Below, piece by piece: positions 1 through 7,942 of a stretch of DNA of 64,000 nt. Origin of the DNA: an uncultured Odoribacter sp. (GTDB lineage Bacteria > Bacteroidota > Bacteroidia > Bacteroidales > Marinifilaceae); NCBI GenBank assembly GCA_910578105.1, contig CAJTPD010000007.1:62001-126000 (forward strand). Direction: 5' to 3'. Position 1 is the first letter of the stretch, and each line of letters starts with the position of its first letter. The position numbers and the translations under genes are program-made. The notes under the pieces are model-generated. The model had not been told where the DNA came from, did no database searches, and saw only the letters and a program-made list of their open reading frames with translations.

Positions 1-468
1 AACAGCCCCCTGTTGGAAAAAGCGGAATCATATGATGGCCCCACATTAGAATTAGCCGACAATCCCGGTTATTGTGCCCATGTCCGCATCTGCATGGCCA
101 AACATACAGTCTGGAAAAACACCCGGCATTCCGACCAGACAGAAGCAAAAGACAATGCCGTTCACGGAACCGTCCTCTGCCCCTCCGGAAGATTAAAAAT
201 CCGGGACAAAGCAACAGGAAACTACATTGAACCTCCTCTAAAACCGGAAATAAGCCTCATTGAAGACCCTCAAAAGAAATGCAGCGGTCCGCTTTGGGTA
301 AAAGGAGGCATTCCCATAGACAGTACGGACACGGCCTACGAACAGCGCAACCGCGTAACCCTATGCCGCTGCGGAGCTTCCGCCAACAAACCCTTTTGCG
401 ATGGTACCCACATAGCTAGCGGCTTCGACGATCATTTGCCACTCGATACAAAAAAACAAACAGAATAA
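1..468 (+). CDS. CDGSH-type iron-sulfur protein, 5' end outside window
   Basis: The reading frame is open from base 1, so the gene begins to the left of the window; the TTG at 13 is not needed as a start. Near the C-terminus (Cys codon at 364) stands CRCGASANKPFCDGTH, which fits the CDGSH signature C-x-C-x2-(S/T)-x3-P-x-C-D-G-(S/A/T)-H; its three Cys and one His hold a [2Fe-2S] cluster in this family. Upstream lies a cysteine-bearing stretch (YCAHVRICMAKH) as in bacterial proteins with a further iron-binding part before the CDGSH motif. No signal peptide is visible, so a cytoplasmic redox or iron-handling role is likely; the exact role is unknown. The gene converges on the next one with only 14 bases between the stops. 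Confidence 0.8.
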   Translation, partial: NSPLLEKAESYDGPTLELADNPGYCAHVRICMAKHTVWKNTRHSDQTEAKDNAVHGTVLCPSGRLKIRDKATGNYIEPPLKPEISLIEDPQKKCSGPLWVKGGIPIDSTDTAYEQRNRVTLCRCGASANKPFCDGTHIASGFDDHLPLDTKKQTE

Positions 469-482
469 ATCAAGTACATCAG

Positions 483-965
483 CTATTCCTCCCGGGAGTT
501 CCACTCCCGGTACGGATGCCGGCTCAGCATAGCATTATAATAACGTAAATCTCCGGTAACCTCTTCACCAAGCCAATCCGGTAATTCAAAAAACTCATCT
601 TCGGCAGACAATTCTACTTCCGCCAATACCAGCCCCTCATTTTCGCCATAAAACTCATCCACCTCAAAAAGATGTTCCCCCACACATACGAAATAACGGA
701 TTTTATCAATAACTCCCGGCTCACACAACTGCAATAACTCCCGGGCTTCGTCCACCGGAATCTCCTTCTCCCATTCATACCGTGTCAAACCACTGACATC
801 ACTTTTTCCCTTAACCGTAATAAACCCTTGCTCCCCACAAATCCTCACTCTTACAGCACGTTCCGGGACAGAAGACAAATATCCTTGCATAATCCGGACA
901 GAAGAGTAAGCCTGCGCTCTAAATTCACCTTTTATCAAAAACTTACGTTCAATTTCCTGTGGCAT
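483..965 (-). CDS. CYTH domain protein (triphosphate tunnel metalloenzyme)
   Basis: The 160-residue protein starts with EIERKFLIKGEF, the ExExK metal-binding signature of the CYTH superfamily (class IV adenylate cyclase, thiamine triphosphatase, inorganic triphosphatase). Further alternating charged strands follow: RAVRVRIC, ITVKGK, RYEWEKEI, DKIRYFV, FEVDEF and LAEVEL, as expected for the eight-stranded tunnel that binds a triphosphate and divalent metal. The length is typical of stand-alone bacterial CYTH proteins. Small CYTH proteins with this layout are most often inorganic triphosphatases, but sequence alone does not choose the substrate. It is cytoplasmic and stands as a single gene, convergent with the CDGSH gene; the ATG at 965 follows an A/T-rich leader. 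Confidence 0.85.
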   Translation of the reverse strand: MPQEIERKFLIKGEFRAQAYSSVRIMQGYLSSVPERAVRVRICGEQGFITVKGKSDVSGLTRYEWEKEIPVDEARELLQLCEPGVIDKIRYFVCVGEHLFEVDEFYGENEGLVLAEVELSAEDEFFELPDWLGEEVTGDLRYYNAMLSRHPYREWNSREE

Positions 966-1065
966 TTTCAGATATTCACGTCACAAATACACCAATGTTG
1001 TAATAAAAGTAAAGGTTTCCCTATCAGTTAAATATCAATCAAAAATAAATATATTTTCCCCTAAT

Positions 1066-1983
1066 CTAAAGAAAATCTATTTCCTCCGGTGACAAACCGG
1101 TCGAAGTTGCAATATCCTGAATAGAGATACCCAATTTTTTTAAATTGCCGGCAATTTTACGCTGAGCTTCATATTCTCCTTCTGCCTTTCCCTCCGCTCT
1201 ACCTTCAGCTCTACCTTCAGCTCTTCCTTCAGCTCTTCCTTCAGCTCTTCCTTCCCGAATTGCCGTATCCATCACACTACGTTGCACTCTCAAATCCTCT
1301 ATATTCCGCAAATAAGCGATTTTATCTACCTTTGTCAAACCGGAAAACCTCAAACGTTCACGGGCTTCCGACAAACCGGGAGCTTTAGCATCATCACCGA
1401 TTTCTCCGGTTTTCAAAAAAGAGACCCACTCATCCAAAGAAGAAAGAGCCTTCCCGTTAAACTCATTGACACGCAAAACATAATACTCCGGAAAAAGATC
1501 ACCTGCCGTATGCTGGATAAATTTCTCCATTTGTTGCTTCGACAATTTCAAAAGATCATGATTATGAATACCCCGGAATTCAGTCTTGCCATGATAAACA
1601 TAATCATCCCCCTGTCCCAAATCAAAATAGACAATATTCACCGAATATATCTTACGAATCTTCTCATAAAGATCCCCCTCTTTAATATACTCTGTCACTG
1701 CTTTCGACACACCATACAACATCCGCAAAAAATAATCAATCTCCCGATTATTCTGCACTTCCACAATAATCAGTTCCCCCTTACTGTTTTCTGCCAGCAA
1801 ATCCACCCGATTAAACTTATCGGTAACATCCTCCTTGTTTCCCTCACTTTCCAATAAATGTTTGATATGAATTTGCTCACCCAACAAACTACTTAGGAAA
1901 CCTTCCAATACGACAAAATTGGTCTTATGGCGCAACAAGCGTTTCATCGCCCAATCAAAACGTACTAAATTCGGTGTAGACAT
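1066..1983 (-). CDS. Rpn-family PD-(D/E)XK nuclease/putative transposase
   Basis: The 305-residue protein has the form of the Rpn/PDDEXK_2 family: an N-terminal block (VRFDWAMKRLLRHKTN), then VDLLAENSKGELIIVEVQ, in which D, E-x-Q form the PD-(D/E)XK nuclease core (D about residue 62, EVQ about 75-77). Then come RMLYGVSKAVTEYIKEGD and a region with IYSVNIVYFDLGQGDDYVYHG. Near the C-terminus is a run of E-G-R-A units followed by a short helical tail with an HTH-like end (ISIQDIATSTGLSPEEIDFL). Members are nucleases linked to recombination, usually scattered in many copies in Bacteroidales and not bound to a transposon. A good promoter lies just upstream (2012-2043). Monocistronic. Confidence 0.8.
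   Translation of the reverse strand: MSTPNLVRFDWAMKRLLRHKTNFVVLEGFLSSLLGEQIHIKHLLESEGNKEDVTDKFNRVDLLAENSKGELIIVEVQNNREIDYFLRMLYGVSKAVTEYIKEGDLYEKIRKIYSVNIVYFDLGQGDDYVYHGKTEFRGIHNHDLLKLSKQQMEKFIQHTAGDLFPEYYVLRVNEFNGKALSSLDEWVSFLKTGEIGDDAKAPGLSEARERLRFSGLTKVDKIAYLRNIEDLRVQRSVMDTAIREGRAEGRAEGRAEGRAEGRAEGKAEGEYEAQRKIAGNLKKLGISIQDIATSTGLSPEEIDFL
1183..1254 (-). repeat. In-frame 12-bp tandem repeat (six units) in the Rpn-like gene
   Basis: Six consecutive 12-base units, GAAGGAAGAGCT and close variants on the coding strand, encode E-G-R-A five times and E-G-K-A once. Units at 1207-1254 differ only at the third position of the Arg codon context; the last two drift more. Because the unit is a multiple of three, gain or loss by slippage changes the length of a charged helical linker without breaking the frame. 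Confidence 0.9.
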
Positions 1984-2011
1984 GACAAATGGTATTAGTT
2001 ATTAACTACCT

Positions 2012-2043
2012 CAAAGATACAGATTTTTCCTTTGTCCACCAAA
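2012..2043 (-). promoter_or_regulatory. Bacteroidales promoter of the Rpn-like gene
   Basis: On the minus strand the -33 element TTTG (2040-2043) is followed by 20 bases and the -7 element TATCTTTG (2012-2019). This matches the Bacteroidales vegetative consensus TTTG-N19/20-TAnnTTTG. Initiation would fall near 2005, giving a leader of about 20 bases before the ATG at 1983. Confidence 0.65.
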
Positions 2044-2166
2044 TTGCACTTTTTGCCCAAATTCACCATATCCGGGGAATTTAAAATAGTAAAGTCTAAT
2101 GTCTGTAAGATCTGAATTTCAATACTTCACAAACCTTACAAACATTAAACTCCACAAACCTTCCAA

Positions 2167-3579
2167 CTAATTATATCCCGGATTCTGCACCATCAGCTTA
2201 TTGGCACTAATTTCATCCCCGGGAATCGGGTAAATCCGGTTATAAGGCAAATTGGCTTTATACAACGCCGGGTCGGCAGATGCATTCATCTTTTTCAATA
2301 CCGCCTGATTCATCTCCAAAAGCTGGTCTACTCCCATCCGCCAGGTAGCATACCATTCATGCCCGTTTTCAAACCCCATTTCCAACAGCCATTCCTTATA
2401 AATAGTTTGCAGAATATCCGTTGCCTCCGCAACCGGAGCAAGACCGTGCCCGGAACGCAAAGCATTCAAAGTGGCCAGCGGATCACCCTGTCCGGTACGG
2501 GCCTCACATTCTGCCTTTATCATATAAATTTCGGAATAACGCATCAGATAAGTCGGCATAGTTCCTTCCTGATTAGCAGCTTTCCGTATGGTTCTCTGCG
2601 GTCCGAACACCTCGCCAACCCCATCTTTCAAAATAACCTCTTCACGGGGGTCACCGGTAACCAAACCCACAAAAGACTCCGTTGGTCCCCATTTTCCCTC
2701 ATTGTAATAAGCCTGCACCCGGGTAACCTGATACTTCACTTCATCAGTACCGGCAAAACCACGGGTATAAATCAGCTCTGAATTAGAAAAATCAGTGAAC
2801 ACAGCAGAGTAAGGTGCCACCAGTTGCCGTTCGCCGCCGGCAATAAACGTATTGGCCGCTTCCAAAGCCTCCGGATATTTTCCCATATAAAACAACACCT
2901 TAATTTTCAATGCTCTGGCAGCCATTTTCGAAGCATAATCCGAAGAAGTAAAATCCGGAGCATTCACAATGGCGTATTCAAGGTCCCTCAATATAAAATC
3001 ATAAGTTTGCTCCACGGTAGAACGGGCTTTATACACATCATCAGCATCAGGCGGCGTTTCCCGGATAATCATACCATACTTACTGTCCAATCTATCATAT
3101 TCCCCGAACATTCTCAGCAATTCAAACAAATACATACCACGCAGGAAACGGATTTCCCCCATCATGGAAGTTTTCCGCCCGGCAGTAAAAACCTGGTCGT
3201 TCATCCCCTCTACTACAGAGAGTAACTGAGTGGAAGAATTGACAATCGTATTAAAAGCATTCCAGAAAGGAAGATAGGCGGCACTGACCAGATTCAGTTC
3301 CGGCAAACGATTTTCAATATAATAAATACTGACCACAACCCCGGGATTATCATTCCGTTGTAAAATTCCGGCAGTCATAGCAAAATTGCCAATAGACATA
3401 TAAGACTCATAACCAATCTGTTCCCCATATATACCGGTCAAAGCAGTCTCCGCCGACTTTTCATCTGTTATTGCATTTGCAGGAGTCAGATTATGAGGCG
3501 GTTCCTGCTCCAGGACATCCGTCAACTGACAGGAAAACAGTAATCCGCCAATCATCAAAAGGAAAAATATCTTTTTCAT
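2167..3579 (-). CDS. SusD/RagB-family outer-membrane glycan-binding lipoprotein
   Basis: The 470-residue protein starts MKKIFFLLMIGGLLFSC, a lipoprotein signal with lipobox LFSC (Cys17), so it is anchored in the outer membrane. The SusD family hallmarks follow: an early region of TPR-like helices (AITDEKSAETALTGIYGEQ), EIRFLRGMYLFELLRMFGEY in the middle, and the C-terminal part with YSEIYMIKAECEAR and the closing RIYPIPGDEISANKLMVQNPGYN. SusD proteins cap a SusC channel and bind its ligand. It lies 18 bases after the SusC gene and forms an operon with it. No enzyme gene follows, so the ligand cannot be inferred. It is on the short side of the family. Confidence 0.93.
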   Translation of the reverse strand: MKKIFFLLMIGGLLFSCQLTDVLEQEPPHNLTPANAITDEKSAETALTGIYGEQIGYESYMSIGNFAMTAGILQRNDNPGVVVSIYYIENRLPELNLVSAAYLPFWNAFNTIVNSSTQLLSVVEGMNDQVFTAGRKTSMMGEIRFLRGMYLFELLRMFGEYDRLDSKYGMIIRETPPDADDVYKARSTVEQTYDFILRDLEYAIVNAPDFTSSDYASKMAARALKIKVLFYMGKYPEALEAANTFIAGGERQLVAPYSAVFTDFSNSELIYTRGFAGTDEVKYQVTRVQAYYNEGKWGPTESFVGLVTGDPREEVILKDGVGEVFGPQRTIRKAANQEGTMPTYLMRYSEIYMIKAECEARTGQGDPLATLNALRSGHGLAPVAEATDILQTIYKEWLLEMGFENGHEWYATWRMGVDQLLEMNQAVLKKMNASADPALYKANLPYNRIYPIPGDEISANKLMVQNPGYN

Positions 3580-3597
3580 AAATACACATTCAAAAGA

Positions 3598-6500
3598 TTA
3601 AAAATTAAGTCGTAAACCTATCGTATAAGAACGGACCCCCGGATAAATATCACTATCATAATTACCGCCATAATTAGCCGTAGCACTGCCAACTGAAGCC
3701 GGGTCAATACCCGGATAACGGGTAATGGTAAAAAGATTGGCAACAGCAAAATAAACCTGTCCGCCTTTATAATATTTTGCATTCCACAAAACAGGCAAAT
3801 TATACTGCAACCGCAAATGCGACAACTTCAGATAAGAAGCTTTGTGTACAGACAAATTATTGGTGGCCGGCACCGGATCATCCACATACAACGCAGGCAG
3901 AACGGAAGAAGTATTTTCCTCCGACCAACGGTTATACAAATTATAATCAATCAGGTTATTCAGCGAGCCCGAAATATTCTGGAGGGTATTGTTATACAAC
4001 CGTTCAGCTCCCGCCGAATAAGTAAACATCAGATAAAGAGACAGACCTTTCCACGTCACGTCAGACGAAAAGCCGCCTTGAAACTTCGGTTCCGGATTAG
4101 CAATAATCACCCTGTCCTTCACACTCACATAACCATCCCCATTCACATCCCGGTAAATGATTTGTCCCGGTTTGGTTGTACTGCTGTAATAATATTTCGC
4201 CGTACCTCCGGACAACTCCTGAGCCCGCAAATTATACTCATTAATCTGTTCCTGGGATTGAAAAATTCCGTCCGTCAGATAACCCAGAACAGCTCCCACC
4301 GGATAACCTTCGGCCAGTACTTCCGTTCCGGACCCTTGCACCACTCCCCGTCCGGCCCAATTCTGCGAACCTTCAGACACCAAAGACTTCACCTTATTCC
4401 GGTTGACAGATAAATTAAAAGACAAATCCCATTTCACCTCCGTATCACGGAAAATTTTCGCATTAAGCAACCACTCAAATCCTTTATTGTGCACCCGGCC
4501 GACATTCTTATACATCCCCTGGAAAGGTTGAAGAGAAAGCGGGAACTGAATATACCAAAGCAAATCATTTGTATTCTTATAATACCAACCCACAGAACCA
4601 CTCAGCCGGTAATCCCAAAAAGCATAATCCACGGCAACATCAACCTGCTTTGTCCGCTCCCAGCGTAAATCGTCATTTCCCAAAGTGGTAGGCACAATCC
4701 CCGGTTTCCCCAAAAAATCATTCGGTCCGTACAAATCCTTATTATTGTAATTACCGATATTCTGAGTTCCCGTCACTCCGGCAGAAACACGGAATTTCAA
4801 TTCATTTACCTCCTCGGCATCTTTCATAAAAGACTCCTGGTCAAGCTTCCAGGCAATGGCTCCGGAAGGGAAAAAACCAAAACGGTTATGCGAACCGAAC
4901 TTGGAAGAACCGTCAAAACGCGCAGTAAAAGTAAACAAATACTTCTCCATCAACTTATAATTAAACCGGCCGAAAACAGACACCAGTCCATTCTGCGAAC
5001 CATCCCCGCCCACATCATAAGGAGTCGTTGCACTACTCAGATTAGTCAGAATACGATCCATCGGAAAATCCACACCGGTCGCATCAAAATTATCCGTCTT
5101 ATAACGTTCAAACGACACCCCGAACAAAGCATCCAAAGTATGAATATCCTTAAAAGTCCCCTGATAACTCAGCGTATTATCCCACAAAGTGCGGACAGAC
5201 TCACTACTTCCCTCAACAGCCCTGCCGCTATAACTATTGTAATTATTTCCCTCCTGCAAAAAACTGGGATAATACTGACGCGAAAAATTAAAACTCTTTG
5301 CCAAAGACAAAGCAGAACGCACCTTCAACCCCCGGACCAACTGCAACTCTCCGAAAACAGTACCATTCAACCGGTAAGCATCCCTCTTATTGGTAATCTT
5401 CGTTTTAGCCACCGGATTATCCGTCGTCCCAATCTTATAATAACTGCCATCTTCGGCATAAACCGGAATATCGGGACGGAATTGCTTAATCTGCCACAAC
5501 CCCTGTCCTTCCAAAGCCTGATCGGTATAAGCCAGACTGATATTTGTTCCAAACTTAAAAACAGAACTGACATCCCAATCCAGATTAATACGTCCGGTAT
5601 ACCGTTTCAAATCGTCTCCTTTCAACACTCCATTCTGGAAACTCATTCCGAAAGAGGTGAAATATTTCAATTTTGTACTACCACCCCGGACAGACAATTC
5701 AACATTATTGGTATAGGCTTTCTGCGACAACAATTTATACCAGTCTGTACTGTCATCCCTCAGAATAGTCCCCTCCTTTATACTCAGAGCAGTCTTATTG
5801 GTCGGATCCACTTTCAACGTATTCACCGCAGCATTCATCATCACATCCCGGAACTGGTCCGCATTCAGAATCCTGAAATTCTCTATCTGCGTATCGAAAT
5901 TAGTGAAATACCTCAGATTAAACTGCGTCTGCTCACTCTGCATGCCCCGTTTAGTCGTAATCAAAACCACCCCGTTTGCCGCCCTCGAACCATAAATAGC
6001 AGCTGCAGAAGCATCCTTCAGAATATCCACCGACTGGATATCATCCGGATTAATTGCAATCATATCCGCCTGCTCAACCGGAATACCATCAATCACATAC
6101 AAAGGTTCATTTGTTCCCTCAAGAGAAGTAGACCCCCTCACCCGGATTTTCGCCGGTTCCCCGGGCTTGGCAGAAGCCATTGACACCTGTACACCGGGAG
6201 CCTTTCCCTGCAAAGCCGATGCAACATTCATAACAGGCTCTTTCTCCAACTGTCCGGCATTAACAGACGACACAGCACCCGTCAAATCTTTCAGCCGGGT
6301 AGTACCATATCCTACAACAACCACCTCGTCCAGATTACGGGATTCCGGTTGCAAAGAAAAATTATACACTTCCACTCCTGGCACCAGACCCTTCTCCGCC
6401 TGCACATATCCGACAAACGAAGCATTCAGCAACTTTGCCTCCGGACCAACCCTCAACGAATAATCCCCGTACACATCCGTTGCAACCCCCACTGTCGTCC

Positions 6501-6732
6501 CCTTCACCCAGACATTCGCCCCGACAATGGGAACCCCGTTACTATCAGTCACCCTACCGCGGATCACCCGTTGTTCCTGAGGCACACTTTGTTTGCTACC
6601 CCCCGTCCGGTTACCCATTACCTGTCCGGGCCACAACAAAATACTTGTCACTCCCAGGAATACACTCAGGCATACACACCTGTAGCCGGAGCATACTCTC
6701 AACCGAAAAATTTGTTTTGATTTATGTTCCAT
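3598..6732 (-). CDS. SusC/RagA-family TonB-dependent outer-membrane transporter
   Basis: The ATG at 6732 is chosen over the open frame reaching 6849, because from there the protein begins MEHKSKQIFRLRVC with a hydrophobic signal segment and has 1044 residues, usual for SusC. Order: signal (to about 45), carboxypeptidase-regulatory-like beta-sandwich (VIRGRVTDSNGVPIVGANV), TonB-dependent plug starting at DEVVVVGYGTTRLKDLTGA with PLYVIDGIPV and GVVLITTK, then a beta-barrel ending in the C-terminal SYTIGLRLNF with terminal Phe as for outer-membrane barrels. It forms the channel paired with the SusD lipoprotein downstream. The intrinsic terminator at 6807-6842 separates it from the polysaccharide operon, so it needs its own promoter in 6733-6806, where only a weak TTTATTTG -7-like box is seen. 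Confidence 0.94.
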   Translation of the reverse strand: MEHKSKQIFRLRVCSGYRCVCLSVFLGVTSILLWPGQVMGNRTGGSKQSVPQEQRVIRGRVTDSNGVPIVGANVWVKGTTVGVATDVYGDYSLRVGPEAKLLNASFVGYVQAEKGLVPGVEVYNFSLQPESRNLDEVVVVGYGTTRLKDLTGAVSSVNAGQLEKEPVMNVASALQGKAPGVQVSMASAKPGEPAKIRVRGSTSLEGTNEPLYVIDGIPVEQADMIAINPDDIQSVDILKDASAAAIYGSRAANGVVLITTKRGMQSEQTQFNLRYFTNFDTQIENFRILNADQFRDVMMNAAVNTLKVDPTNKTALSIKEGTILRDDSTDWYKLLSQKAYTNNVELSVRGGSTKLKYFTSFGMSFQNGVLKGDDLKRYTGRINLDWDVSSVFKFGTNISLAYTDQALEGQGLWQIKQFRPDIPVYAEDGSYYKIGTTDNPVAKTKITNKRDAYRLNGTVFGELQLVRGLKVRSALSLAKSFNFSRQYYPSFLQEGNNYNSYSGRAVEGSSESVRTLWDNTLSYQGTFKDIHTLDALFGVSFERYKTDNFDATGVDFPMDRILTNLSSATTPYDVGGDGSQNGLVSVFGRFNYKLMEKYLFTFTARFDGSSKFGSHNRFGFFPSGAIAWKLDQESFMKDAEEVNELKFRVSAGVTGTQNIGNYNNKDLYGPNDFLGKPGIVPTTLGNDDLRWERTKQVDVAVDYAFWDYRLSGSVGWYYKNTNDLLWYIQFPLSLQPFQGMYKNVGRVHNKGFEWLLNAKIFRDTEVKWDLSFNLSVNRNKVKSLVSEGSQNWAGRGVVQGSGTEVLAEGYPVGAVLGYLTDGIFQSQEQINEYNLRAQELSGGTAKYYYSSTTKPGQIIYRDVNGDGYVSVKDRVIIANPEPKFQGGFSSDVTWKGLSLYLMFTYSAGAERLYNNTLQNISGSLNNLIDYNLYNRWSEENTSSVLPALYVDDPVPATNNLSVHKASYLKLSHLRLQYNLPVLWNAKYYKGGQVYFAVANLFTITRYPGIDPASVGSATANYGGNYDSDIYPGVRSYTIGLRLNF

Positions 6733-6806
6733 AAATTCTGAATAAATTATTTCACTCTTATTCGCATTTCCGCAAATAAAGTTTGAAATTTCAGACAAAA
6801 CCTGAT

Positions 6807-6842
6807 AAAAAAACGTGTAAACATCCAAAGACTGTTTACACG
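6807..6842 (-). terminator. Intrinsic terminator closing the polysaccharide operon
   Basis: On the minus strand a perfect 9-bp stem (CGTGTAAAC / GTTTACACG, bases 6834-6842 and 6814-6822) with an 11-base loop runs straight into seven T residues (6813-6807). It lies 50 bases after the stop of the gene at 6892, so it ends the leftward operon and insulates the SusC/SusD pair that follows. Confidence 0.85.
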
Positions 6843-6891
6843 CTTCCACAGAAACCGTTGCAAATTACCTGTCCGGTACTCTCCGCATACA

Positions 6892-7395
6892 CTAAAGAGC
6901 CCCGGTTTCCTCTTCTATTACCCGGATAAAATCCTCTTTAACCTCTTTCATACAACTACCCCCATACATCAGGGACTTGTCATTAATTACAACAGAACCG
7001 ACAATCATCCCCTCATCTTCATCATACTCCTCATATCCCCGGTATCCCTTATATTCCAATCCCCTCAAAAATTCCAGAAGATATGCAAACCGTCCTTCAC
7101 CCGGATTCCGCCAATGCCATACCTTAAACCCATTTTCCAGAGAGTAAGCCATCAACCGCTCACTGCCATCCGGAAATAACAATACAAACTGATTTTCATC
7201 TTCCTCCTCATTATACCCCTTCATCGTCACAACCATCCCGTCATTCCACATACCCAACAGATACATCTCAAAAGCACCCGAGCAGGCATCCGCAACCAAC
7301 TCACCCGTTTCATCAAAACAAAGAGAAAACCGTCCTATGCAAAACCTGTCATAACAAACCGAAAATCCTTTCATTCCTCTTTTCCCATCCATCAT
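6892..7395 (-). CDS. Hypothetical protein, last gene of the polysaccharide operon
   Basis: I do not recognise this 167-residue protein. It starts MMDGKRGMKGFSVCYDRF and has no signal peptide or membrane segment. It is acidic, with many aromatic residues and glycines in short strand-like blocks (FCIGRFSLCFDE, MVVTMKGYNEEEDE, FVLLFPDGSERLMAYSL, FKVWHWRNPGEGRFAYLLEF), then an acidic GYRGYEEYDEDEG stretch and a C-terminal helix. It lies 10 bases after the UpxY-like gene and just before the operon terminator. In Bacteroides fragilis capsule loci upxY is followed by upxZ, whose product restrains other UpxY proteins; this gene has that position and similar size, but I see no UpxZ-like sequence. A regulatory role is only a guess. 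Confidence 0.6.
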   Translation of the reverse strand: MMDGKRGMKGFSVCYDRFCIGRFSLCFDETGELVADACSGAFEMYLLGMWNDGMVVTMKGYNEEEDENQFVLLFPDGSERLMAYSLENGFKVWHWRNPGEGRFAYLLEFLRGLEYKGYRGYEEYDEDEGMIVGSVVINDKSLMYGGSCMKEVKEDFIRVIEEETGAL

Positions 7396-7405
7396 AAACC
7401 GTCAC

Positions 7406-7942
7406 TTATTTATTCAGTTTTTCAACAAAACTCGCCGGAATATCCACCAAGGCACATCCCAGCATATCAATTCGTACTGCTATCTTAGTAACACCCCGGA
7501 ACTTCACCAATTCACCCTCCAAACCCTTTAAAGGTCCCTTAACCACTTTAATCAAATCCCCTTCTTCAACATCCTCATTCACCATCTCAACAGTCTCTTC
7601 CGAGAAATCCAGCAGAAAACGGAACTCCTTCATTTGTTTATCCGGAATCATCGCCGGTCCCTTTTCCCCCCTCAATCTCAAAAACAAAATCACCCCTTTA
7701 GTCTGCAACACCTTCACTTGGTCCTGCCGGTTCACCCGTACAAAAATCATCCCGGCAATCACCGGCACCACAACCCGTGACTTCCGGTAAGTCCACTGCC
7801 TCACCACCGTCTGCACCGGCAAAAAGCACTCCACGCCAGCCTCCGTCAACCGATCCCTCACCTTTTTCTCTGCCCGCGAAGCAGTAAAAACGGCATGCCA
7901 ACAGAGTATTTCCTGCTTATCTGTCGCCATACATTCTTTCAT
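7406..7942 (-). CDS. UpxY-family transcription antiterminator (NusG paralogue)
   Basis: The 178-residue protein has the NusG N-terminal fold (CWHAVFTASRAEKKVRDRL, then FLPVQTVVRQWTYRKSRV and VIAGMIFVRV), a linker, and a C-terminal KOW domain (EGDLIKVVKGPLKGLEGEL). This is the layout of UpxY proteins, which in Bacteroides travel with RNA polymerase through the leader of their own capsule operon and prevent early termination. The ATG at 7942 lies within the 3' end of rmlB (26-base overlap) and has AGAGG a few bases upstream; ATG at 7930 is the alternative. The odd point is location: UpxY genes normally come first in such operons, while this one is next to last. Confidence 0.85.
   Translation of the reverse strand: MKECMATDKQEILCWHAVFTASRAEKKVRDRLTEAGVECFLPVQTVVRQWTYRKSRVVVPVIAGMIFVRVNRQDQVKVLQTKGVILFLRLRGEKGPAMIPDKQMKEFRFLLDFSEETVEMVNEDVEEGDLIKVVKGPLKGLEGELVKFRGVTKIAVRIDMLGCALVDIPASFVEKLNK

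Noticed and set aside
4888..6183. A 431-codon open frame on the plus strand inside the SusC gene
   Set aside because: It lies wholly antisense to a clear SusC, is rich in Ile/Arg/His/Gln as antisense frames of such genes are, and has no family features.
6733..6849. A longer SusC starting at 6849
   Set aside because: The added residues run through the intrinsic terminator and have no signal peptide; ATG 6732 leads directly into a signal sequence.
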